Shown here in pieces: positions 25,594 through 34,447 of a DNA stretch of 37,654 bases; positions within the stretch are counted from its first letter, which is position 1; each line of letters opens with the position of its first letter. The notes beneath the pieces are model-generated. The model was not told the DNA's origin and ran no database searches. It saw only the letters and a list, made by a program, of their open reading frames with translations. The translations under genes and the position numbers were made by a program. Source of the DNA: Saprospiraceae bacterium (lineage in GTDB: Bacteria > Bacteroidota > Bacteroidia > Chitinophagales > Saprospiraceae); NCBI GenBank assembly GCA_020631355.1, contig JAHDHL010000047.1:1-37654 (forward strand), given 5' to 3'.

Positions 25594-26082
25594 TCAGTCT
25601 TCCTCCCAAACGGCCAGGCATTTCTTTTCCTGCCAGAATTTTTCCAAGGTCCATTTAGGATGGACTACACAAGGAATCGTAAGTGGACTCAGTTTCACAC
25701 TCAGAGCGTGGGAACGATTACCCATTGTACCAATATCAACAACTTCCTGCCCCTGAAGTTCTAGATGATTTCTTTTCAGATAATCCATGATGGCAGGCAC
25801 CTGCAAATCAACTCCTCCTGTCAACTCAGCATGAGGGTTCTTCAGGACTTTAGCCAGATGAATCAACTCATTCAAATCCTCTGGATTCTCATCAAAGTAT
25901 TGTTGATAACTCTGATAATAAACAGACTCCAAGGCATCTTCCTGACTGATGAACGTACCATCGACGGTATAGCCTATCATCCAATTGTCTCCATACTTCC
26001 TATCCCATTCGGATTGGCGTTTCTGTCTTTGCTTCAATCCTCCGGCCTTACCGATTTTTCTTTCCCTAATGACCCAAGCCAT
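25594..26082 (-). CDS. Conserved-looking cytoplasmic protein of unknown function
   Basis: The 162-aa product has no signal peptide. I do not recognise the family. It starts with a basic segment (RERKIGKAGGLKQRQKRQ), followed by an acidic helical middle (YYQSYQQYFDENPEDLNELI) and a C-terminal part with NPHAELTGGVDLQVPAIMDY and LSPLTIPCVVHPKWTLEKFW. The Trp-, Pro- and Cys-rich tail suggests a folded, conserved domain. It begins 22 bases after the infB terminator and is the first gene of a probable operon with yidD and hemB. Confidence 0.7.
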   Translation of the reverse strand: MAWVIRERKIGKAGGLKQRQKRQSEWDRKYGDNWMIGYTVDGTFISQEDALESVYYQSYQQYFDENPEDLNELIHLAKVLKNPHAELTGGVDLQVPAIMDYLKRNHLELQGQEVVDIGTMGNRSHALSVKLSPLTIPCVVHPKWTLEKFWQEKKCLAVWEED

Positions 26083-26103
26083 TAATGCTGCAATTTGGTT
26101 ATC

Positions 26104-26145
26104 AAAAAATAGGTCCTACCGGGTGTCTACCCAATAGAACCTATT
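26104..26145 (-). terminator. infB terminator (minus-strand specific)
   Basis: Arms 26108-26124 and 26129-26145 pair over the loop GTCT. Three positions that would be C-A mismatches in a plus-strand RNA become G-U pairs in the minus-strand RNA, giving a 17-bp stem followed by six U (26109-26104). It lies 21 bases past the infB stop. Confidence 0.88.
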
Positions 26146-26165
26146 CTATATCATAACAGATTGGA

Positions 26166-29135
26166 TTAATCCAATTTCTGTTTTACTTCTACAATTTCGT
26201 ATCCCTCGATGACGTCACCGACCTTGATATCATTATAATTCTTAACGGTCAGACCACATTCCATACCCCTAGGTACTTCCTTGACATCATCCTTGTATCG
26301 CTTAAGCGAACCTAACTCGGCCACTTGATTCTCCTTGACGGGATAGATTACGATTCCATCACGGATAATTCGAATCTTGGTATTCCTATTGACCTTACCA
26401 TCCGTAACGAAGCAACCTGCAATGGTTCCAACCCTATTGATTTTATAGACTTCCCTGACTTCGACTTCGCAGGTGATCTTTTCTTCCTTGGTTGGTTCCA
26501 ACATTCCCTCGATGGCAGAACGAATCTCCTCGATAGCCTGATAGATGATGGAATACAGTTTGACTTCAACGCCTTCTTTCTCTGCCAATTTCCTAGCACC
26601 GGCGGATGGCCTTACTTGGAAACCAACGATGATGGCATCAGAAGCAGCAGCCAACATTACATCGGACTCGATAATCTGACCCACAGCCTTGTGAATCACA
26701 TTAATCTGTACTGTTTCCTGTGATTGCTTCAGTAAGGAATCGGACAATGCCTCAACGGAACCATCCACATCACCCTTAACAATCAAATTCAATTCCTTGA
26801 ACGACCCAAGAGCCAAACGACGTCCGATATCCACAAGATTCACACGCTTGCTGGCTCTATTTGCCTGTTCACGGGCCAATACTGCCCTTTTCTGAGCGAT
26901 TTGACGCGCTTCCTGCTCTGTTTCACAAATCTTGAATTTCTCCCCTGCCTGTGGAGCGCCACTAAGTCCCAATACCAATACTGGTGTTGACGGACCTGCT
27001 ACCTTGATACGCTTTCCTTTCTCATTGAACATGGCCTTAACCTTACCTGAATGTTCACCTGAGACCATAGGGTCTCCGATTTTCAGTGTTCCAGTCTGAA
27101 CCAATGCTTTCGTAACGTATCCTTTCCCCTTATCAAGGGATGCTTCAAGGATAACACCTTGTGCGGGACGTTCCGGGTTAGCTTTCAGTTCCAACATTTC
27201 TGACTCAAGAAGTATCTTCTCCAGTAATTCATCAATATTGGTACCATGCTTGGCTGAAATATCCTGTGATTGGTATTTGCCACCCCAATCCTCTACCTGA
27301 AGGTTCATTCCGGCAAGTTCTCCTTTGATTCTCTCAGGATCAGCACCCGGTTTATCAATCTTATTGATAGCAAAAACCATAGGCACCTCTGCCGCTTGTG
27401 CGTGGCTAATGGCCTCCTTGGTTTGTGGCATGATCTTGTCATCCGCAGAAATGATGATGATGGCGACATCGGTAACTTTCGCTCCCCTTGCACGCATAGC
27501 CGTAAAGGCTTCGTGACCCGGAGTATCCAAGAATGTTACTTTCTTCTTTTCATCACCCTCGCCTACATATACTTCGTATGCTCCGATGTGTTGGGTGATA
27601 CCACCCGCCTCACCATCAGCTACATTTGCATTTCGAACATAATCGAGTAAGGAGGTCTTACCATGGTCAACGTGTCCCATAACGGTAACGATGGGAGCCC
27701 TTGGAACCAAATCCTCCGGATCGTCGATGATTTCTTCTTCTTCCTCAAGGGCATCTTCTGCATCCACGAATACAACCTCGTGTCCGAATTCACTGGCAAC
27801 GACCTCGATGATTTCTGCATCCAAACGTTGATTCAGAGTAACGAAATACCCCAAATTCATACAAGTCATGATAACCTCTGTTGGATTAACATCCATCATA
27901 TTTGCGATTTCAGATACAGAAACGAATTCTGTAAGCTGCAATCTTTCATCTCTGTTCTCTAACTCCTTCTTTTCTCTTTCATCCCTTTTCTTGGCTCTTG
28001 ATTCACGTCGGATATTCTGACGTTTCTTTTTCCCTCCACCAGCAAGTCTAGCTTGGGTAGCCTTGATTCTTTCTTCGATTTCCTTGGAGGATACTTCTTG
28101 GACCTCATCTTTCTTTGCTCCTTTCCTATCACCTCGTCTTCTGGAAACACCACTATCCGTGCGCTTATTCCCATCAATTCTCTTGATGACTTTCTTAGTC
28201 CGTTTTCTTCTCCTCTTTTGATCGTTTTCGCCCTCTTTCTTCTTATCGCCGCCAGAACCAGACGTCTGGTTCTTATTGTCTCCGGGTTTCCCCTTTTCTT
28301 CTTTCTTCTTCTTGGGTTTTGACTTCGAAAAGCGGTCAAGATTAATCTTACCCTTGATTTTCAAGCCCTCCAACTGAGGTGTCTTAGCCCTGAATGCCGT
28401 ATCTTCCACAGGAGCATTTTCCTTGTCGGATTTTGCATTGGACTTGGAGACAGGAGTCTCTTTCTTTTCCACCACAACCGGCTTATCTTCTTTCTTCTCT
28501 TTCTTCTCAACCTTTTTTTCCACTACAGGTGGCTTAGGTTTTACAGGTGCTTCCTCCTCTTTCTTAGGTGCTTCTTCCTTTTTCACCTCCTGCTTAGGCT
28601 CCTCCTTGGGTTTTGGTTTTGGCTTTTCCTTTTCCTTAGATGGTTTCCTCTTACCTACTTGTTCCAAATTAATCTTACCCAACACCTTGAGACCTTTCTT
28701 CTTGGCTGTTTCTTCCTTTGGCTCCTCCTTAGGTTCTTCCTTAGGAGTCTCAGGTTTTTCAGGTTCTACTACTGGTGGTGGTGGAGTCTGGGGTATTTCT
28801 ACCTCAGGTTCATTCTTCACTACAGGAGGTGGAGGTGGAGGTGTTACGGGTGCTTTGGGTGCCACCGGTGGAGGTGTACTGGGTGCCTTAGGCAAGTCAA
28901 ATGTGAGTTTGCTTTCCTTTTTGGGTGGTGCATTGAACCTCATGTTCAACTGGTCAGCTTTCTCCTTGATGTTGATGGATGCCTGGAACTCCCGCTTGAG
29001 CAATGACTCCATCTCATCGGATACCTTGGCAATGGGTTTGTTGTCTATATCAAACCCATTCTTTTGTAAGAACTCTACAATAGTAGCAGTTCCTACATTC
29101 AATTCTTTTGCTATTTTAACTAAACGTTTTGCCAT
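26166..29135 (-). CDS. infB: Translation initiation factor IF-2
   Basis: The 989-aa GTPase brings fMet-tRNA to the 30S subunit and promotes subunit joining. The N-terminal ~45 residues are the IF2N-type domain ([20 protein letters not shown]). Residues ~70-390 form a long Pro/Lys/Glu-rich linker, typical of Bacteroidota IF-2. Then follow a second IF2N-like domain and the G domain: [14 protein letters not shown] (G1, ~487), [12 protein letters not shown] (G2), DTPGHEAF (G3, ~537) and NKIDKPGAD (G4, ~590). The C-terminal domains end in [19 protein letters not shown]. An AAGGAG sequence three bases before ATG 29135 is an unusually good Shine-Dalgarno for this genome. It lies 171 bp after nusA and has a likely internal promoter. 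Confidence 0.97.
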   Translation of the reverse strand: MAKRLVKIAKELNVGTATIVEFLQKNGFDIDNKPIAKVSDEMESLLKREFQASINIKEKADQLNMRFNAPPKKESKLTFDLPKAPSTPPPVAPKAPVTPPPPPPVVKNEPEVEIPQTPPPPVVEPEKPETPKEEPKEEPKEETAKKKGLKVLGKINLEQVGKRKPSKEKEKPKPKPKEEPKQEVKKEEAPKKEEEAPVKPKPPVVEKKVEKKEKKEDKPVVVEKKETPVSKSNAKSDKENAPVEDTAFRAKTPQLEGLKIKGKINLDRFSKSKPKKKKEEKGKPGDNKNQTSGSGGDKKKEGENDQKRRRKRTKKVIKRIDGNKRTDSGVSRRRGDRKGAKKDEVQEVSSKEIEERIKATQARLAGGGKKKRQNIRRESRAKKRDEREKKELENRDERLQLTEFVSVSEIANMMDVNPTEVIMTCMNLGYFVTLNQRLDAEIIEVVASEFGHEVVFVDAEDALEEEEEIIDDPEDLVPRAPIVTVMGHVDHGKTSLLDYVRNANVADGEAGGITQHIGAYEVYVGEGDEKKKVTFLDTPGHEAFTAMRARGAKVTDVAIIIISADDKIMPQTKEAISHAQAAEVPMVFAINKIDKPGADPERIKGELAGMNLQVEDWGGKYQSQDISAKHGTNIDELLEKILLESEMLELKANPERPAQGVILEASLDKGKGYVTKALVQTGTLKIGDPMVSGEHSGKVKAMFNEKGKRIKVAGPSTPVLVLGLSGAPQAGEKFKICETEQEARQIAQKRAVLAREQANRASKRVNLVDIGRRLALGSFKELNLIVKGDVDGSVEALSDSLLKQSQETVQINVIHKAVGQIIESDVMLAAASDAIIVGFQVRPSAGARKLAEKEGVEVKLYSIIYQAIEEIRSAIEGMLEPTKEEKITCEVEVREVYKINRVGTIAGCFVTDGKVNRNTKIRIIRDGIVIYPVKENQVAELGSLKRYKDDVKEVPRGMECGLTVKNYNDIKVGDVIEGYEIVEVKQKLD

Positions 29136-29138
29136 GCT

Positions 29139-29144
29139 CTCCTT
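29139..29144 (-). promoter_or_regulatory. Shine-Dalgarno-like site of infB
   Basis: Minus-strand AAGGAG lies three bases before the infB ATG. Spacing is short, and most other genes here lack such a site. Confidence 0.4.
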
Positions 29145-29177
29145 ACAGTCCCTATCGGGCTTTTGAAAATTCGTTCA

Positions 29178-29185
29178 CAAAGTTA
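29178..29185 (-). promoter_or_regulatory. -7 box of a probable internal infB promoter
   Basis: Minus-strand TAACTTTG is an exact TAnnTTTG match 42 bases before the infB ATG. No TTTG lies exactly 20 nt upstream, but the upstream spacer carries the inverted repeat 29190-29210. Confidence 0.45.
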
Positions 29186-29189
29186 ATTA

Positions 29190-29210
29190 TTCCAACCACA
29201 ATGGTTGGAA
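29190..29210. repeat. Perfect inverted repeat in the infB promoter spacer
   Basis: TTCCAACCA (29190-29198) and TGGTTGGAA (29202-29210) are perfect reverse complements around CAA. The repeat lies 4 bases upstream of the TAACTTTG box, where an operator would block RNA polymerase. No T-tract follows, so it is not a normal terminator. Confidence 0.6.
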
Positions 29211-29306
29211 AACAATTCAATAAGGACTGAATTAATCTAGAATTTAATTAAAAATTCACAAATATCACTTGATTATCAGATATAAAGAGGATGAAAAACG
29301 GGGAAA

Positions 29307-30539
29307 TTAGTCCCTGAACTCGTCTTCTAATATCTTGATGACCTCACTGATTGTCTCTTCTTCTAAATCGGTACGACGAAGCAACTCCTCCGTACTCAGT
29401 TCCAATACACTCTTAGCTGTATCGCAACCAATATTCTTAAGGGCGTCAATAATCCATCCCTCGATTTCATCTGAGAATTCGTCCAAATCCACATCTACTT
29501 CATACTCCTCAGTATCCCTGTAGACATCGATTTCGTAACCTGTTATCTCGCTTGCCAGTTTGATATTGGTTCCTCTCTTACCGATAGCCAAGGAAACCTG
29601 GTCGGGTTTAAGGAATACGGATGCACGCTTGGTATCATCTTCCAATTCTATACTGGTAACCCTTGCCGGAGTCAGTGCACGCTGGATGAATAATGAAATA
29701 TTGTTGGTAAAGTTGATGATGTCGATATTCTCATTCTTCAACTCCCTAACGATACCATGTATCCTGGATCCTTTCATACCTACACAAGCTCCTACCGGGT
29801 CAATCCTATCATCATAGGATTCTACGGCAACCTTGGCCCTTTCTCCCGGAAGCCTTACGATTCTTTGGACGGTAATCAAACCATCCTCTATTTCGGGTAC
29901 TTCCTGTTCCAATAGTTTTTCCAAGAACATCTCATCGGTTCTTGAACAAATAACTACCGGATTATTATTGATCATTTCAACATTCTTGATGACGGCCTTA
30001 AGCATATCACCTTTCCTGAAATAATCTCCTTTTATCATTTCCCTCCTAGGGAGGACTAATTCATTGTTCGTGGCATCATCCACTACAAGGATTTCACGCT
30101 TCAACACCTGATGCACCTCTGCAGTGATGATATCGCCGACACGCTCCATATACAACTGACGTACATGCTCTTTTTCGAGCTCCATGATTCTTGAGATCAG
30201 GGTTTGTCTAGCTGCCATGATAGCCCTACGACCGAAATCTGCCAAACCTAGTTGTTGGTAGAATTCCTCACCCACCTCATAATCCTCATCTGTCAAATGC
30301 GCTTCAGAAACTGAAATCTGGCTCCTTTCGTCTGTCACCTCACCATCAGGAACGATTTCCCTGACTCTCCACAGCTCCAAGTCTCCCTTGGTTGTATTAA
30401 CAATGACATCAAAATTATCATCCGAACCATATTTTTTCTTGATCAATGTTCGGAATACATCTTCCAGAACACGCACCATTGTAGGACGATCAATATTTTT
30501 CCCTTGCTTAAACTCAGAAAACGTATCTACCAAGTTCAT
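29307..30539 (-). CDS. nusA: Transcription termination/antitermination factor NusA
   Basis: The 410-aa RNA-polymerase-binding protein controls pausing, termination and antitermination. The N-terminal NusA domain (1-~125) begins MNLVDTFSEFKQGKNIDRPT. An S1 domain follows (~135-200; GDIITAEVHQVLKREILVVD). The KH domains contain DPVGACVGMKGSRIHGIVRE near 240-260 and SLAIGKRGTNIKLASEITGY near 315-335. A short acidic C-terminal helical repeat follows (IGCDTAKSVLELSTEELLRR). It lies 14 bp after rimP in the classic rimP-nusA-infB order. Confidence 0.97.
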   Translation of the reverse strand: MNLVDTFSEFKQGKNIDRPTMVRVLEDVFRTLIKKKYGSDDNFDVIVNTTKGDLELWRVREIVPDGEVTDERSQISVSEAHLTDEDYEVGEEFYQQLGLADFGRRAIMAARQTLISRIMELEKEHVRQLYMERVGDIITAEVHQVLKREILVVDDATNNELVLPRREMIKGDYFRKGDMLKAVIKNVEMINNNPVVICSRTDEMFLEKLLEQEVPEIEDGLITVQRIVRLPGERAKVAVESYDDRIDPVGACVGMKGSRIHGIVRELKNENIDIINFTNNISLFIQRALTPARVTSIELEDDTKRASVFLKPDQVSLAIGKRGTNIKLASEITGYEIDVYRDTEEYEVDVDLDEFSDEIEGWIIDALKNIGCDTAKSVLELSTEELLRRTDLEEETISEVIKILEDEFRD

Positions 30540-30553
30540 GACATCATCTGTTT

Positions 30554-31048
30554 TTATTTAAATGAAACTTTCACAATAGCCTTTGTTATATCCTTAAAGG
30601 CAATATTCTTCTCGATTGTCTTAACGACTTTCTTCTTACCCACTTTCTCCTTGACATCGAATTGTATGATGATGCTGTCAGTTGATTCGTCTACCTTAGT
30701 TAGTGTCCCCTTATCCTTAACGTGTTGGTCGCCTTCCTTGTGGGTGACCTGCAGTGTACGTCCAAGGTTCTTACGGTACTGTCTCATCATTTGTAGTGGT
30801 TTGCCCACTCCTGGGGATGAAACATCGAGAATGTATTTCTCGCCTAGGATACCTGATTCATCAATCTTGTTTTGCAGATAACGATTAATCTTGGATGTTT
30901 GTCCCAAGGATATACCAGTATCACTATCGATGAAAACCTCGGCTTTCTTATTCGCTGGATTGAATTTCACTTCCAATAGGAAGCAATCCTCGAATCCAGG
31001 TTCTTCTAATTTCTCTAATGTGTACTGTTCTATCTGCGCTTCAATCAT
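30554..31048 (-). CDS. rimP: Ribosome maturation factor RimP
   Basis: This 164-aa protein is needed for 30S subunit maturation. It shows the family pattern: an acidic N-terminal domain with FLLEVKFNPANKKAEVFIDS, ISLGQTSKINRYLQNKID, the signature YILDVSSPGVGKPLQ near 87-101 and a C-terminal SH3-like part (GTLTKVDESTDSIIIQFD). It is the first gene of rimP-nusA-infB. A TATATTTG box lies 77 bases upstream of its start, with a terminator-like hairpin between box and start codon. Confidence 0.95.
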   Translation of the reverse strand: MIEAQIEQYTLEKLEEPGFEDCFLLEVKFNPANKKAEVFIDSDTGISLGQTSKINRYLQNKIDESGILGEKYILDVSSPGVGKPLQMMRQYRKNLGRTLQVTHKEGDQHVKDKGTLTKVDESTDSIIIQFDVKEKVGKKKVVKTIEKNIAFKDITKAIVKVSFK

Positions 31049-31070
31049 AACAACGATGCCTTATAAAAAT

Positions 31071-31103
31071 GGAAAGAGGGAACATTGTGATGTTCCCTCT
31101 TCC
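31071..31103 (-). terminator. Terminator of ppa / possible attenuator in the rimP leader
   Basis: AAGAGGGAACAT (31074-31085) and ATGTTCCCTCTT (31090-31101) form a perfect 12-bp stem with loop TGTG; two more G-C pairs follow past a bulge. On the minus strand CCATTTTTAT comes next. It is 74 bases past the ppa stop and 23 bases before the rimP start. Confidence 0.88.
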
Positions 31104-31124
31104 GAAGTATCCGCAATCGTGACG

Positions 31125-31132
31125 CAAATATA
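31125..31132 (-). promoter_or_regulatory. -7 box of the rimP-nusA-infB promoter
   Basis: Minus-strand TATATTTG is an exact consensus match, followed by GCG. Transcription would start near 31118, upstream of the hairpin at 31103-31071. A CTTT replaces TTTG at the 20-nt position. Confidence 0.55.
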
Positions 31133-31176
31133 CGTTATTTATTACAAAAAGTAAAGGACTTGTATTGATTAGCCAA

Positions 31177-31710
31177 TTACTGGCCGAACTTATGGGTATA
31201 ATCCACGAAACTTTGGGCAACTATTTCCAGTGCCTTATCCTTTTTTTGGAAATTCTCGATTACTACCTCCTTATTCTCGAGTAATTTGTAATCCTCGAAA
31301 AATCGTCTTAGTTCCTTGAAGAAATGTTCGGGCAGTTCGGATATGTCATTGATGTGATTCACTGCCATATCATCTGCTGCTACCGCAATAATCTTATCGT
31401 CCAGTTCTCCCTGATCTACCATTTGCATGACACCTATAACCTTGGCTCTGACAATGCATAAAGGCTGGATGGTAATAGACGAAAGGACGAGTATATCCAA
31501 AGGGTCATTATCATCACAATAACTCTGGGGAATGAAGCCGTAGTTGGCTGGGTAATAAACGGACGAGTACAATACCCTATCCAACATCAACAGGCCAGAG
31601 TCCTTTTCCAATTCATACTTGGCTCGGGTGTTTTTTGGTATTTCAATGATCGCATTCACAATCTCAGGAGCTTCCTCCCCTCTTGTCACATGATGCCATG
31701 GGTGCTTCAT
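31177..31710 (-). CDS. ppa: Inorganic pyrophosphatase (family I)
   Basis: The 177-aa cytoplasmic enzyme splits pyrophosphate to phosphate with Mg2+. Motifs: [18 protein letters not shown] near 22-39, [20 protein letters not shown] near 53-72 with the metal-binding Asp residues, and a downstream D...K pair ([12 protein letters not shown]) near 103-114. Length matches the bacterial family. It starts 24 bp after the decarboxylase stop without a terminator, so it is probably the third gene of the permease-decarboxylase operon, and it ends before the hairpin at 31103. Confidence 0.95.
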   Translation of the reverse strand: MKHPWHHVTRGEEAPEIVNAIIEIPKNTRAKYELEKDSGLLMLDRVLYSSVYYPANYGFIPQSYCDDNDPLDILVLSSITIQPLCIVRAKVIGVMQMVDQGELDDKIIAVAADDMAVNHINDISELPEHFFKELRRFFEDYKLLENKEVVIENFQKKDKALEIVAQSFVDYTHKFGQ

Positions 31711-31734
31711 AATTCTTAACGTTTTTTAAGGTTT

Positions 31735-33144
31735 TTAAATTTTTGCAGATGCTTCCCGGATCAATGTCCAAGTCCGTTCCACATGCCTTTTCTCTACATA
31801 GGTCTGTCCTATTACCACCCGAATCACATAATCCCCTTTCACCTTGGTATGAGTCAGGTATGCCATCCCGGATGCGTTGACCTCATCAATGATGGCCTTA
31901 TTTCCTTTTTCCAGGAATGCCTCATCCTTCCCCCCTGGATTCCAACGAAAACAAACCAGATTGAAATTCATCGGAGCCATCATCTCAAAATCAGGATGTG
32001 TTAGGACTTCTCCCTCCAACCATTTAGCTAAGGCCATATGGCTTCTTAATACTTTTTGTAATCCTTTGATTCCATAATTCCGAATCACAAACCATAATTT
32101 CAGTGCCCTGAATCGCCTCCCCAAAGGGACGCCCCAATCCCTATAGTCATTCACTTGCCCTTGTGTATTCGTTTTCAGGTATTCCGGTGTGATACTAAAA
32201 CTATTTACGAGATACGACCTATCCTTTACATAGTATGCCGTACAATCGAAATTGGTCATGAGCCATTTGTGAGGATTGAACACAAAACTATCGGCATCTG
32301 CTATTCCCTGAATCAGATGTTGGTATTCCGGAAGAATCAAGGCCGACCCAGCATATGCAGCATCTATATGTAACCAAACATCATATTCCTTACAGATTCG
32401 GGATAATTCAAGAATCGGATCAACTGCGGTAGTTCCCGTTGTTCCAAGGGCAGCCACTACGCAAATGGGTTTGACGCCATTCTTGATATCCTCCCTGATT
32501 CTATCCTCCAATTCTCTAGGATTCATCGCGTTATTCTCATCAACGGATATCTTCGTCAGGTTATTCTTTCCTATTCCCGCTATCTTTACTCCCTTTTCTA
32601 TCGAAGAATGTGTTTCTGTAGAACAATACACCCTCAGTCTATGGTTACCGAATCCCTCGTTATTCACATCAAAATTCGTGTATTTCTCCCTTGCTGAAAT
32701 GAGTGCACATAAGGTAGCAGTAGAAGCGGTATCCTGTATGACTCCTTCCCAATCAGAAGGCAAAGTCATTGCATCCCTTAGCCATTCCATGACCATTTGT
32801 TCCAACTCAGCAGCGGCAGGAGATGTCTCCCAAATCATGCATTGGGCCCCCATTGTTGCGGTCAGCATTTCTGCCAGTAACGATGGATAGCTTGAATTCC
32901 CGGGAAAATAAGCATGGAAGTACGGACTCTGCCAATGGGTTATTCCTGGAAGAATAGTGGTCTTAAAATCCGACATGATGTCATCCATACTTTCAGCATC
33001 CTGAGGAGGTTGGGGAGGTAGGGCATCATAAATCTGACGTGGGGATACTTGGGATTTCACAGGAAAACCCTCGATATTCCTCAAGTAATCCACCATAAAA
33101 TCCACCATACTGTGGGCCTGTTTCTCAAATTCATCTATCGTCAT
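31735..33144 (-). CDS. Group II PLP decarboxylase (aromatic-L-amino-acid decarboxylase type)
   Basis: The 469-aa PLP enzyme probably decarboxylates tyrosine, tryptophan or DOPA to the amine. Family features: HWQSPYFHAYFPGNSSYPSL near 70-90, ETSPAAAELEQMVMEWL near 105-121, DTASTATLCALISAREK near 137-153, THSSIEKG near 180, the PLP-Asp in WLHIDAAYAGSALI near 257-270, and the PLP-lysine in FNPHKWLMTNFDCTAYYV near 290-307. Substrate cannot be decided by eye. Its start overlaps the permease stop in ATGA, showing translational coupling with a metal permease. Confidence 0.93.
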   Translation of the reverse strand: MTIDEFEKQAHSMVDFMVDYLRNIEGFPVKSQVSPRQIYDALPPQPPQDAESMDDIMSDFKTTILPGITHWQSPYFHAYFPGNSSYPSLLAEMLTATMGAQCMIWETSPAAAELEQMVMEWLRDAMTLPSDWEGVIQDTASTATLCALISAREKYTNFDVNNEGFGNHRLRVYCSTETHSSIEKGVKIAGIGKNNLTKISVDENNAMNPRELEDRIREDIKNGVKPICVVAALGTTGTTAVDPILELSRICKEYDVWLHIDAAYAGSALILPEYQHLIQGIADADSFVFNPHKWLMTNFDCTAYYVKDRSYLVNSFSITPEYLKTNTQGQVNDYRDWGVPLGRRFRALKLWFVIRNYGIKGLQKVLRSHMALAKWLEGEVLTHPDFEMMAPMNFNLVCFRWNPGGKDEAFLEKGNKAIIDEVNASGMAYLTHTKVKGDYVIRVVIGQTYVEKRHVERTWTLIREASAKI

Positions 33145-34121
33145 TCTATATCAGTATTTTCATTACCCAATGCCATTCGAAGCTTCTTCTTATTCCATCT
33201 TTTCGTCACCCAGCCTTTTGATGGAGAGAATAATACCGCCATCAAATAAAGGAATGTACAAACCACTACAATCATAGGGCCCGGTGTGGTATCAACCAAA
33301 ATTGCAATATTCAGCCCAAGGACAGCCGCCGCAAAACCGATGAGTCCCGAAATGATAATGACCCGTTCCAATCTATTGGTTAGCAATAGTGCAGTAGCAG
33401 CCGGGGTAATCAGCATTGCCACAACTAATATGACACCTACCGTCCTGATGGAAGCCACAACAACAAACGACAAAACCAACATGAGCAGATAATGAATCAA
33501 ATTAATTTTGATACCCATCGTTTCCGCCACTACAGGTTGGAATGTCGTAGCAAATAAAGACCTGTAAAAAATCATGATACTCGATACAACAAACACCATG
33601 ACAGATAGGGATATCCAAAGGTCCTGATCAGAAACACCTAGGATGTTACCTATAAGCATGTCAGTCAAATCGAGATGTACACCATGTCCCTTACTGATGG
33701 ATGAAATACCAATCACTCCGATAGAAAACATGAATGTAAAGACGATACCGATGGCTGCATCATTCTCTGTCCTGACATTCTTCTGTAACCATGTTATTAA
33801 TATGGATGACAACAAAGCCGCCAAAACAGAACCTGCGAAAAAGCCCAAGGAATGATGTTCCTTGAGCAGATCACTACATTCGTTGTGGGTAAGGCCATCG
33901 CAGAGCAAGGCAGTACCAATCACACTGATGGCAATGTATGCCACTACTACTCCTGGCAGAACTGCATGTGCCAGCGCATCCCCTATCAAGGACATATTCC
34001 TCAATACTACGAAACTCCCCAATATGCCGCACATTATCCCTACTAAGGAAGAAGCTAACAATGCCCTCGGAGCCCAGGCATTGGTTTCGTAAACATCCAC
34101 TAAATAGTATATCAAGTCCAC
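33141..34121 (-). CDS. ABC-3 family Zn/Mn transporter permease
   Basis: The 326-aa inner-membrane protein belongs to the ZnuB/MntB/TroC permease family and has ~8-9 hydrophobic segments. Signature regions: VVLRNMSLIGDALAHAVLPG near 37-57, FTFMFSIGVIGIS near 130 and VGVILVVAMLITPAATALLL near 227-247. An insertion-like loop with Cys and His (ALLCDGLTHNECSDLLKEHH) lies near 70-90. The start is GTG 34121. No ATPase or substrate-binding protein gene is adjacent, which is unusual. A palindrome typical of DtxR/MntR operators is 13-28 bases upstream. It is the first gene of an operon with the decarboxylase and ppa. Confidence 0.9.
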   Translation of the reverse strand: MDLIYYLVDVYETNAWAPRALLASSLVGIMCGILGSFVVLRNMSLIGDALAHAVLPGVVVAYIAISVIGTALLCDGLTHNECSDLLKEHHSLGFFAGSVLAALLSSILITWLQKNVRTENDAAIGIVFTFMFSIGVIGISSISKGHGVHLDLTDMLIGNILGVSDQDLWISLSVMVFVVSSIMIFYRSLFATTFQPVVAETMGIKINLIHYLLMLVLSFVVVASIRTVGVILVVAMLITPAATALLLTNRLERVIIISGLIGFAAAVLGLNIAILVDTTPGPMIVVVCTFLYLMAVLFSPSKGWVTKRWNKKKLRMALGNENTDIE

Positions 34122-34133
34122 TATTCCCTAATT

Positions 34134-34149
34134 TTTAGACTAATCTAAA
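34134..34149. promoter_or_regulatory. DtxR/MntR-like operator before the metal permease
   Basis: TTTAGACTAATCTAAA has 6-bp perfect half-sites TTTAGA/TCTAAA around CTAA. It resembles the TTTAGG/CCTAAA half-sites used by DtxR/MntR-family metal repressors. It overlaps the probable -7 box (minus-strand TATATTTA, 34153-34146) and lies just before the GTG start. Confidence 0.55.
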
Positions 34150-34153
34150 TATA

Positions 34154-34172
34154 TTTTAAGTAAAACTTAAAA
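34154..34172. repeat. Second inverted repeat in the permease promoter
   Basis: TTTTAAG (34154-34160) and CTTAAAA (34166-34172) are perfect reverse complements around TAAAA, immediately upstream of the -7 box. It may be a second regulator site or simply AT-rich symmetry. Confidence 0.4.
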
Positions 34173-34365
34173 TTGATAACAAAGAAATTCCTTTAAAGTT
34201 TGTTGTACCCTTTCGGGAAATTGTCCGTCACAAGGGTGTACGAAACGAAAAAACATATTTGTGGGAAGTCTATGACAACTGTAAAACAAGAACTATAATC
34301 TGACGAATCCATTACAAACAGGCTCTTTATATATCATAAGAAAGCCTAAAGTGGATTGAAGCAGT

Positions 34366-34373
34366 TAATTTTG
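34366..34373 (+). promoter_or_regulatory. -7 box of the sigma-factor operon
   Basis: TAATTTTG is an exact TAnnTTTG match 74 bases before the GTG start. No TTTG is seen at the expected -33 position. The rest of 34173-34365 holds no gene that I can see. Confidence 0.4.
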
Positions 34374-34447
34374 TGGAAGTAGTAGGTCATAAATCTTGAA
34401 ATGTGGAAATCTAGTCGTACTATTGTTGGGTAATCGTTAATTGATAA

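Noticed and set aside
28423-29166. Plus-strand ORF of 247 codons rich in Ser, Phe and Gly
   Set aside because: It is the antisense shadow of the Lys/Pro/Glu-rich linker of infB; low complexity, no domain.
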